From an uncultured Desulfuromonadales bacterium (GTDB lineage: Bacteria; Desulfobacterota; Desulfuromonadia; Desulfuromonadales; Geopsychrobacteraceae), in the NCBI GenBank assembly GCA_945788205.1, contig CALZLE010000023.1, positions 1 through 5,431 on the forward strand: a DNA stretch of 5,431 bases. The letters run 5' to 3'. The translations under genes and the position numbers were made by a program. Positions 1 through 5,132 of the stretch are shown piece after piece (the first letter of the stretch is position 1; each line of letters opens with the position of its first letter). The notes under the pieces are model-generated. The model made no database searches. It was not told the DNA's origin and was given only the letters and a program-made list of their open reading frames with translations.

Positions 1-313
1 GCAGACGGTGTAACATCTGCTCTGAGTAAATAAAACGCTTGCGGGCGTTATCATTTGAACCAAGCAGCTGGTCACTGATTCCGAGGGATTTGCAAAGATC
101 CAGAGTCATCGGCTTATTATCTAAAAACCCGTTGGGTCCCCATTCACAAAGGAAACCCTCCTCCCGGCGCGACCAGATTTTTCCGCCACTACGATCGAGT
201 TTTTCCAAAACCTGAGTTTGCACCTCAAGCCCAGCCTGCGCGGCAAGCTGCTCTACAGCATAAGCGGTCGCCAGTCCGGAAATTCCGGCTCCGATGATTA
301 CAACACGGGTCAT
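1..313 (-). CDS. hemG: Protoporphyrinogen oxidase, N-terminal part (3' end outside window)
   Basis: FAD-dependent oxidase (HemY type; the same family is called hemG or hemY) that converts protoporphyrinogen IX to protoporphyrin IX, the step before iron insertion in heme synthesis, at the cytoplasmic membrane face. About 104 codons are visible. The protein opens with a Rossmann FAD-binding strand and loop (VVIIGAGISGLATAY, GxGxxG at residues 8-13). An acidic residue ending the second strand follows, then RSGGKI, then EWGPNGFLDN, the E-x-GPN-x-L signature that separates protoporphyrinogen oxidases from other flavin amine oxidases. The ATG is supported by an AGGAG Shine-Dalgarno at 319-323 (minus strand), 5 bases upstream. 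It is transcribed divergently from the DnaJ-like gene, and a matching promoter lies at 361-389. Family members are usually about 450-480 residues, so most of the gene lies left of the window. Another member of the flavin amine oxidase superfamily is less likely because of the GPN signature. Confidence 0.88.
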   Translation of the reverse strand, partial: MTRVVIIGAGISGLATAYAVEQLAAQAGLEVQTQVLEKLDRSGGKIWSRREEGFLCEWGPNGFLDNKPMTLDLCKSLGISDQLLGSNDNARKRFIYSEQMLHRL

Positions 314-360
314 ATTAACTCCTGAAGAAAACCAATTAAGGATACGCTAATTTGGTCGAA

Positions 361-389
361 ATACTACTCCCTAACCAAAGGAAGGTCAA
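361..389 (-). promoter_or_regulatory. Sigma70-type promoter for the protoporphyrinogen oxidase gene
   Basis: On the minus strand TTGACC (389 to 384) is followed after exactly 17 bases by TAGTAT (366 to 361). The expected transcription start is near 354, giving a leader of about 40 bases before the ATG at 313. Box quality, spacing and position in a divergent gap all fit. It has not been tested experimentally. Confidence 0.6.
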
Positions 390-426
390 GAACCGAGCCT
401 CCCCGCTTTTTTTGACACAGCTTCTG

Positions 427-456
427 CTTGACGCTTGGCCGTCTGCTCCATATATT
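427..456 (+). promoter_or_regulatory. Promoter for the DnaJ-like gene; sigma70 and possible overlapping sigma32 (heat-shock) boxes
   Basis: TTGACG (428-433), a 17-base spacer and TATATT (451-456) make a near-consensus sigma70 promoter, with initiation expected near 463 and a leader of about 28 bases. The same bases also read as a heat-shock promoter: CTTGACG (427-433) against CTTGAAA, then CTCCATAT (446-453) against CCCCATNT, 12 bases apart. The second reading matches 5 of 7 and 7 of 8 positions of the enterobacterial RpoH consensus, which suits a chaperone gene. Which factor is used cannot be decided from sequence. Confidence 0.6.
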
Positions 457-490
457 CTACCCTGAACCAGAACCTGAGGAGTAAACATTC

Positions 491-1366
491 ATGGCCCAAG
501 ACTACTACGCCACACTCGGCATTGAACGAAATGCCGATGCCGCTGCAATAAAAAAAGCTTACCGCAAACTTGCCCAGAAATACCACCCGGACCGCAATCC
601 TGATGATAAAGCAGCGGAAGACCGCTTTAAGCAAATCACGGAAGCCTACGCTGTTTTGTCCGATCCTGACAAACGCCGCCAATACGACCAGTTTGGCGAC
701 AGCGGTTTCCATCAGCGCTTTAGCCAGGAAGATATCTTCCGCAATATGGATTTCGGCGATATTTTCGGAGGCGCTGGTGCTGGTGAAGATCTGTTCAGTC
801 AATTATTCGGCGGCGGCCGCAGCCGCGGTGGTCACAGCCGCCCAAGCAAAGGGCAGGATTATTCGATGCAGATCAGCATCCCCTTTCGCTTGGCTGTGCA
901 GGGAGGGGAACGACGGATCGATTACCGCAGTAATGGTCGCGTTGAGCAAATCAAAGTCCGCATTCCTGCAGGAATTGAAAGTGGAGCCAAGCTGCGCGTT
1001 GCCGGCAAAGGCGGCGCCAGTCCTGCGGGAGGCCCAAGCGGCGACCTGATTTTACAGATCGATATTGAAACCGATCCGCTGTTCAGTCGCGAAGGGAATG
1101 ATCTGCTGGTTCGGGTCGAAGTCCCTTTCAGCGGTATCTGCTTAGGGACCAGCGTCGAAGTTCCAACCCTCGACTCTCCGAAACGGGTCAAAATTCCGGC
1201 GGGGCTACAACCGGGACAAAAGATCCGTTTACGGGGTTTTGGCGTATCCTCATCAGGCAGAAGGCCAGCTGGTGACCTCTATGCTGTCATCGAAGTGGCA
1301 GTACCAAAAGCATTAAGTGCCGAACAAAAGGCACTGATCGAAACATTAAGTACACAGGATTTGTAA
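491..1366 (+). CDS. DnaJ family co-chaperone without zinc finger (CbpA-like)
   Basis: Cytoplasmic Hsp40-type co-chaperone expected to deliver substrates to DnaK and stimulate its ATPase. The 291-residue product has a J domain at about 4-67 with the catalytic HPD at 32-34 in a KYHPDRN context. A Gly/Phe-rich linker at about 68-120 includes DFGDIFGG and a GGGRSRGG stretch. Two substrate-binding C-terminal beta domains follow, roughly 122-200 and 205-285, the second containing VPTLDSPKRVKIPAGLQPGQ. The CxxCxGxG repeats of classical DnaJ are absent, so it is a class B/CbpA-type protein; E. coli CbpA is of similar size, about 306 residues. The ATG has a TGAGGAG Shine-Dalgarno at 475-481. No CbpM-like modulator or DnaK/GrpE gene is beside it. 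It appears to be monocistronic, with its own promoter and a terminator overlapping the stop codon. Its precise clients are unknown. Confidence 0.92.
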   Translation: MAQDYYATLGIERNADAAAIKKAYRKLAQKYHPDRNPDDKAAEDRFKQITEAYAVLSDPDKRRQYDQFGDSGFHQRFSQEDIFRNMDFGDIFGGAGAGEDLFSQLFGGGRSRGGHSRPSKGQDYSMQISIPFRLAVQGGERRIDYRSNGRVEQIKVRIPAGIESGAKLRVAGKGGASPAGGPSGDLILQIDIETDPLFSREGNDLLVRVEVPFSGICLGTSVEVPTLDSPKRVKIPAGLQPGQKIRLRGFGVSSSGRRPAGDLYAVIEVAVPKALSAEQKALIETLSTQDL

Positions 1367-1377
1367 TCCGTTTTTTT
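1357..1377 (+). terminator. Short intrinsic terminator overlapping the stop codon of the DnaJ-like gene
   Basis: GGATT (1357-1361) and AATCC (1365-1369) pair around a TGT loop. After one G comes a run of seven T (1371-1377). The stop codon TAA (1364-1366) lies inside the loop and right arm. The stem is only 5 bp and weak, but the U-tract is good, so partial termination is plausible. Confidence 0.42.
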
Positions 1378-1412
1378 AATGATATTCACTAGTTCATAAG
1401 CATCACTGAGAC

Positions 1413-1439
1413 AATTACTTTTCTCTGAAAAAAGTAATT
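1413..1439. repeat. AT-rich inverted repeat (hairpin)
   Basis: AATTACTTTT (1413-1422) and AAAAGTAATT (1430-1439) are perfect 10-bp arms around a 7-base loop. The stem is AT-rich and has no U-tract after it on the plus strand. It may be an operator-like palindrome or an RNA structure in the DnaJ 3' region. Its function is not evident. Confidence 0.45.
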
Positions 1440-1455
1440 AATTTCGTCACAAGCA

Positions 1456-1487
1456 AAGAGGCATTTCACTTGCATGAAATGCCTCTT
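1456..1487. terminator. Perfect 13-bp hairpin, probable terminator or transcript-end structure
   Basis: AAGAGGCATTTCA (1456-1468) and TGAAATGCCTCTT (1475-1487) pair perfectly around a CTTGCA loop. One bulged A would let GC on each side extend the stem. The downstream plus-strand bases are only mildly T-rich (CTCTTGCACG), so it is not a canonical intrinsic terminator. It separates the DnaJ-like gene from the small cytochrome-like gene and could stabilise or end the upstream transcript. Confidence 0.5.
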
Positions 1488-1499
1488 GCACGTTATAGT
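1470..1499 (+). promoter_or_regulatory. Weak candidate promoter for the cytochrome-like gene
   Basis: A good -10 element, TATAGT (1494-1499), lies 18 bases after a poor -35, TTGCAT (1470-1475), inside the hairpin loop and arm. Initiation would be near 1506 and the proposed TTG start is at 1531. Only the -10 is convincing, so this is tentative. Confidence 0.28.
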
Positions 1500-1530
1500 G
1501 CCGGATTATTTTTGGCGAAAGAGCGAAGTC

Positions 1531-1983
1531 TTGTCAGAGCGCACAAATTTTACAAATTACCTTTTACTTTTGGTCATAACTGGCGTTTTGTTCGTCAGTG
1601 GCGGCCTCCAGTGTGCCCTTGATTGCCTGACCAGCGACGACAGCCTACACCCAGCGGTTTCACTACAGGCTCAGAGCGATCGCTGTGACAATTGCCACCC
1701 GGTATTTGAGCACACAGAACCATCTCTGAGCTGTCTGAACAAAGCTTGCCACCAGCGTCTGCCCTACCAACGCAACCTGGGTGGCCCGCAAATTTATCGT
1801 TTGGAAAAACTGGCTCAGCCGCTTTTCAGCAACTCCCGACAACCAACCCCGCAATATCGTGCTGGCAGTGCCATTGTCAGCTTACCGAGACCCCTGCAAC
1901 CGAAAATCCAGCGACAAGCGACCTCTTCTGAGATCGTCCCGCAAACCCTGTTCAGCATTCGCACAACTGTAATTCTGTGTTGA
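1531..1983 (+). CDS. Small exported CxxCH protein, putative small c-type cytochrome
   Basis: Not recognised as a named family. With the TTG start at 1531 the product is 150 residues. A short polar N-terminus precedes a hydrophobic segment at about 10-26 (YLLLLVITGVLFVSGGL), an export signal or membrane anchor. CALDC follows at 28-32, then CDNCH at 52-56, a standard c-heme site, and CLNKACH at 68-74, the CX4CH variant known from cytochrome c3-type proteins. His40 and His61 could be distal ligands. Beyond residue 80 the sequence is rich in Gln, Pro and Arg, has no further heme site and resembles no domain I know. An ATG at 1474 would add 19 residues but lies in a hairpin. TTG is preferred because it puts the signal near the N-terminus and has AAAGAG (1518-1523) upstream. 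The gene directly precedes the heme attachment genes. Another frame encodes CWQCH at 1860-1874, so the distal part may be frameshifted. Export is fairly likely; heme binding is inferred. Confidence 0.6.
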   Translation: MSERTNFTNYLLLLVITGVLFVSGGLQCALDCLTSDDSLHPAVSLQAQSDRCDNCHPVFEHTEPSLSCLNKACHQRLPYQRNLGGPQIYRLEKLAQPLFSNSRQPTPQYRAGSAIVSLPRPLQPKIQRQATSSEIVPQTLFSIRTTVILC

Positions 1984-2002
1984 GATGACTCCGCCTCACC
2001 GG

Positions 2003-2032
2003 TTGACGTAAGCCTGCTACACTGGCTATAGT
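2003..2032 (+). promoter_or_regulatory. Sigma70-type promoter for resB-ccsB
   Basis: TTGACG (2003-2008), an 18-base spacer and TATAGT (2027-2032) lie in the 104-base gap before resB. Initiation would be near 2039, about 49 bases before the TTG start. It implies resB-ccsB can be transcribed independently of the upstream cytochrome-like gene. Confidence 0.55.
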
Positions 2033-2073
2033 TACCTAATCTGTCATCTATTCATTCGATGATGGAGTGATAC

Positions 2074-2078
2074 AGGAG
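2074..2078 (+). promoter_or_regulatory. Shine-Dalgarno that decides the resB start
   Basis: AGGAG sits 9 bases before TTG at 2088. The in-frame GTG at 2067 lies upstream of this site and has only a GATGG stretch ahead of it, so TTG 2088 is the better start. Confidence 0.6.
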
Positions 2079-2087
2079 AAATCTGTT

Positions 2088-3470
2088 TTGTCAGAAAAAA
2101 ATACAAGCTTCACCGATCAAATATGGGACTTTTTCTGCTCCCTGAAACTGACCATTATTATCATGCTGCTGCTGGCGATCACCTCGATTATCGGGACCGT
2201 TCTTCAGCAGAACGCACCAGCGGCCGAATACATTCAGGAATACGGTCAAGCCAACTATGACCTGTTTGTCAAACTGCAGTTCATCGATATGTACCACTCC
2301 TGGTGGTTCATCGGTCTGCTCGGCCTGTTCAGCGTTAACCTGATCTGCTGCTCAATCAAAAACTTTCCACGTGTCTGGAAATTTGTCAAAGAGCCACAGC
2401 TGGTTGCCAGCCCTGGCATCCTGAAAAATTCAGCTAACCGTGCCGAATATTCCGTTAAGGAAGATGCTGCGCAGATAAGCAGAAGACTTGGCGACCTGCT
2501 GAAAAAAGATTTCGGCAAGTTGACCGAAACCGAAGTAGACGGCAAGCTCTATTTGTTCGGCCAAAAAGGTATCTATTCTCGCTTTGGTGCCTACATGACC
2601 CACCTGTCGATCCTGATCGTCATGGCAGGTGCAATTATCGGCAACATCTTCGGCTACAAAGCATACGTCAATGTCGTTGAAGGAACCTCGACCAGTCAAG
2701 TCTGGTCTCGCAATGGACAGGTCCCGATCGATCTTGGTTTTACCGTCCGCTGTGACAACTTTGATGTCAGCTACTACCCAAATTCCCGTCGCCCTAAAGA
2801 CTACAATAGCGATCTCGTGGTGCTGGAAAATGGCCAGGAAGTTCTGCGTAAACGGATTGAGGTCAACGATCCACTGACCTACAAAGGGATCACCTTTTAC
2901 CAGTCGAGCTACGGCTCTGCTGGCAATCCCTTTTTCAAGGTCAGAGTCACTGAGAACGCTACTGGTAAAGTGATGGACCTCAACGCGCGCCAGCGGGAGC
3001 AGATCAAGCTTCCGGGTGGCTACTCTTTCTTAATCAGTAACTTCACGCAGAATGATCGCCAATTCGGCCCAGCTATGCAGCTGCAGATCAACACGCCGGA
3101 CGGTAAACGTGGACGTCCTTTCGCTGTCTGGAAAAAGTTTCCTGAGTTTGATATCAAGCGTGGCGGTACCTTCAGCTTTGCGCTGATCGATTATGAAGAG
3201 CCGCAATTTACCGGTCTGCAGGTTGCGAAAGATCCCGGCGTGGAAATCGTCTGGCTCGGCTGCTTCCTGATGGTCTTCGGTTCCCTGACCGCGTTCTTCT
3301 TTTCGCACAAACGGATCTGGGTCTGCCTGGAAACGGAAGGGAACAAAACCAAGGTTCAGATTGCCGCCAACGCGCACCGGAATCAACCTGGCTTCTCGCT
3401 TGCTTTTGATGACCTGAAACAGAAGCTGGATGCAACGATTGAAAATAAATCCCCAGTGAAGGAGGGATAA
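2088..3470 (+). CDS. resB: Cytochrome c biogenesis protein ResB (Ccs1 family)
   Basis: Inner-membrane half of the System II heme-delivery and attachment complex, acting with CcsB/ResC to ligate heme to CxxCH apocytochromes outside the membrane. The 460-residue product has the ResB layout. Transmembrane segments lie at about 19-39, 71-90 (after MYHSWWF, the family's conserved S-x-WF region) and 170-190 (THLSILIVMAGAIIG, His172 at its start). A large periplasmic domain spans about 191-384, and a last segment at 385-405 is followed by a roughly 55-residue charged cytoplasmic tail. The eGxxxxQ-type turn, SYYPNSRRPKDYNSDL and VNDPLTYKGITFYQSSYG match the conserved periplasmic strands. His70 and His172 are candidate heme-contact residues; I cannot assign the role exactly. 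The start is TTG at 2088, chosen from AGGAG at 2074-2078. The stop is 4 bases before ccsB, so translation is probably coupled. Confidence 0.93.
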   Translation: MSEKNTSFTDQIWDFFCSLKLTIIIMLLLAITSIIGTVLQQNAPAAEYIQEYGQANYDLFVKLQFIDMYHSWWFIGLLGLFSVNLICCSIKNFPRVWKFVKEPQLVASPGILKNSANRAEYSVKEDAAQISRRLGDLLKKDFGKLTETEVDGKLYLFGQKGIYSRFGAYMTHLSILIVMAGAIIGNIFGYKAYVNVVEGTSTSQVWSRNGQVPIDLGFTVRCDNFDVSYYPNSRRPKDYNSDLVVLENGQEVLRKRIEVNDPLTYKGITFYQSSYGSAGNPFFKVRVTENATGKVMDLNARQREQIKLPGGYSFLISNFTQNDRQFGPAMQLQINTPDGKRGRPFAVWKKFPEFDIKRGGTFSFALIDYEEPQFTGLQVAKDPGVEIVWLGCFLMVFGSLTAFFFSHKRIWVCLETEGNKTKVQIAANAHRNQPGFSLAFDDLKQKLDATIENKSPVKEG

Positions 3471-3474
3471 AGTT

Positions 3475-4338
3475 ATGGATAGCGGAACTCTTTTTAACCT
3501 AGTCACCATCGCCTACTTTATATCCATGGTCGCTTTTTTTGCCTATCTGGCAGCCCGTAGCAAGAGCGTTTCCATGGTTGCGACACTCTCTGCCTTTGTC
3601 GGCCTTGTCCTGCACACCACCGCCCTCGGAATGCGCTGGTACGAATCCTATCAGATCCTCGGTGCCGATGGCCGCGCGCCATTGACAAACCTGTACGAAT
3701 CGGTGGTCTTCTTCACTTGGTCTATCGTGCTGATCTACCTGCTCATGGATCTGAAATACAAACAACCTTCGATCGGCGCTTTTGTCATGCCGTTTGCGCT
3801 GTTCGGCCAAATCGGAGCGCAGATGTGGCTCAATGCTGGCATCGACCCGCTGGTCCCCGCCCTGCAGAGCAACTGGCTGACCTATCACGTTATCACCTGC
3901 TTCCTCGGTTATGCAGCCTTCGCCATGGCGTGCGGCGTTTCGATCATGTACCTGATCAAGATCGGCAAAGAGGAAAAGTTCGAAGGAGATCCCAGTGAGA
4001 TGCCGGGAGTCCTCGGCCTTTTCCCGCCGACACGAGTAATGGATGATATCAACTATCGCGCCATCATGATCGGCTTTCCGATGCTGACTCTCGGCATTAT
4101 TACCGGTGCCGCCTGGGCCAACTATGCCTGGGGAACCTACTGGAGTTGGGATCCGAAGGAAACCTGGAGCCTGATCGTCTGGTTTATCTATGCAGCCTTC
4201 ATCCACGCCCGCTTCACCCGCGGCTGGGTCGGTCGCCGGGCCGCCTGGTTGTCGATCATCGGCTTTGCCGCAACCCTCTTCTGTTACCTGGGCGTTAACC
4301 TGGTGCTTTCAGGATTGCACTCTTACGGTGGCTCGTAA
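3475..4338 (+). CDS. ccsB: c-type cytochrome biogenesis protein CcsB (ResC/CcsA family, WWD heme-handling protein)
   Basis: Partner of ResB in System II; called CcsA or ResC in other nomenclatures. It presents heme at its periplasmic WWD domain for attachment to apocytochrome. The 287-residue product has about eight transmembrane segments (roughly 6-27, 33-53, 75-93, 99-118, 136-158, 197-215, 231-247, 257-279). The WWD signature is WGTYWSWDPKETW at 219-231. It is flanked by His138 (SNWLTYH) and His282 (near the C-terminal LHSYGGS), matching the two external heme-ligand histidines of the family. His244 (IHAR), 38 residues before His282, matches the membrane histidine thought to guide heme. The histidine spacing closely follows that described for fused CcsBA proteins. 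The length is typical for a separate CcsB. The ATG has a strong AAGGAGGG Shine-Dalgarno at 3459-3466 inside the end of resB, and the genes are 4 bases apart, so they form one operon. All key residues are present. Confidence 0.95.
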   Translation: MDSGTLFNLVTIAYFISMVAFFAYLAARSKSVSMVATLSAFVGLVLHTTALGMRWYESYQILGADGRAPLTNLYESVVFFTWSIVLIYLLMDLKYKQPSIGAFVMPFALFGQIGAQMWLNAGIDPLVPALQSNWLTYHVITCFLGYAAFAMACGVSIMYLIKIGKEEKFEGDPSEMPGVLGLFPPTRVMDDINYRAIMIGFPMLTLGIITGAAWANYAWGTYWSWDPKETWSLIVWFIYAAFIHARFTRGWVGRRAAWLSIIGFAATLFCYLGVNLVLSGLHSYGGS

Positions 4339-4406
4339 GCGGGACAGAGCCGCTGACCATAGAGCGAAAACGCTTAGTAGTACGCTTCACCTCTCTGGAT
4401 GAATTC

Positions 4407-4442
4407 CAGCAAGCAGGCCTCCTGATGGAAGCCTGCTTGCTG
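4407..4442. terminator. Strong 12-bp hairpin after ccsB
   Basis: CAGCAAGCAGGC (4407-4418) pairs perfectly with GCCTGCTTGCTG (4431-4442). The 12-base interior can add TCC/GGA around a TGAT tetraloop after one C-A mismatch. No U-tract follows on either strand, so it may act as a transcript-end stabiliser or attenuator rather than a classical terminator. The rest of the 4339-4609 gap holds a small AGCG-AAAA-CGCT hairpin at 4363-4374 and no convincing gene or clear promoter. Confidence 0.55.
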
Positions 4443-4609
4443 TGCTTACATCAGAAACGCTGGGTCAGTTTATTTATAACGACCAGGCAACTTCTCGGTA
4501 CACTTCAGAAGCTAGCTAATAAAAGTAATCGCTTCAGGCTCATTCCGCCCAAAGAGAAGAGGCTAACTCTCTCATCACATTCTCATTTTTCAATAAGAAA
4601 GAGCTTCTT

Positions 4610-5128
4610 ATGGCTAAACTGGCATTAATTGTTGTTTTACTCGTGGCGATTGGCGGTGGGTTCTATATTTATTCCAATCTTCCTTCAACAACTACAGTCG
4701 TAGCCGGCGATCTGGCCCCAGACTTCACAGTTGAGGATACTAAGGGCAACAAGGTCACGCTGTCCGCATTGCGTGGCAAGGTCGTCTTGGTGAACTTTTG
4801 GGCGACCTGGTGTCCGCCCTGCATAGAAGAGATGCCTTCGATGGAAAGGCTGAATAAATTTATGGCGAAAGAAGATTTTGTCATGCTGGCGATCAATACA
4901 GAGAAGGATGGTCGCACCGTCGTACCAAACTTTCTGAAGAAGAGCCCTTATACGTTTCCCATCCTCTATGACAACCAGGGCACCGTACAGCAACAATATG
5001 GGGTCTACAAGTTCCCGGAAACCTTTATCGTTGGAAAAGATGGAACCGTCGTTGAAAAAATCATCGGACCACTCGACTGGTCCAGCCCGAAAACGGTCGC
5101 CTATCTTAAAGGCTTAGCTAAAGGATAA
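4610..5128 (+). CDS. TlpA/ResA-like membrane-anchored thioredoxin family protein
   Basis: Periplasm-facing thiol-disulfide oxidoreductase, most likely the System II reductant that keeps apocytochrome CxxCH cysteines reduced (ResA role). The 172-residue product starts with an uncleaved-looking hydrophobic anchor at about 4-21. A linker and the TlpA-type entry GDLAPDFTVEDTKGN (33-47) follow, then NFWATWCPPC with catalytic Cys68 and Cys71, then EEMPSME, and the cis-Pro loop KFPETF with Pro136. WCPPC is typical of TlpA/ResA, and the length matches single-domain members. The ATG has only a weak purine tract (AAGAAAGAG, 4595-4603) upstream. The gene lies 4 bases before ccdA, its expected electron donor, and follows resB-ccsB after 271 bases. 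A general disulfide reductase for other secreted proteins cannot be excluded, but the setting strongly favours cytochrome maturation. Confidence 0.92.
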   Translation: MAKLALIVVLLVAIGGGFYIYSNLPSTTTVVAGDLAPDFTVEDTKGNKVTLSALRGKVVLVNFWATWCPPCIEEMPSMERLNKFMAKEDFVMLAINTEKDGRTVVPNFLKKSPYTFPILYDNQGTVQQQYGVYKFPETFIVGKDGTVVEKIIGPLDWSSPKTVAYLKGLAKG

Positions 5129-5132
5129 TCCA

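Noticed and set aside
386..802. 138-codon minus-strand open frame antisense to the DnaJ-like gene
   Set aside because: It spans the promoter and the J domain of a clear gene and has no domain or ribosome site of its own.
1474..1530. ATG at 1474 as the start of the cytochrome-like gene
   Set aside because: It sits in the right arm and loop of a perfect hairpin, has no ribosome site, and would put 19 extra residues before the export signal.
1746..1931. Separate small gene carrying CWQCH in frame 3
   Set aside because: It has no credible start or ribosome site and lies inside the frame 1 gene. It is kept only as evidence for a possible frameshift.
2020..2040. Sigma54 promoter from the TGGC at 2023-2026
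   Set aside because: No GC element occurs at the required spacing, while a sigma70 promoter explains the same bases well.
2067..2087. GTG at 2067 as the resB start
   Set aside because: It lies ahead of the good AGGAG site at 2074-2078, which is correctly spaced for TTG at 2088.
3499..4206. 235-codon minus-strand open frame antisense to ccsB
   Set aside because: It is rich in Asp, His, Arg and Gly as expected for the antisense of a membrane protein gene, has no domain, and lies fully within a certain gene.
4425..4628. 67-codon plus-strand open frame between ccsB and the thioredoxin gene
   Set aside because: It begins inside the 4407-4442 hairpin, has no Shine-Dalgarno, overlaps the thioredoxin start and shows no recognisable domain. 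It is probably chance.
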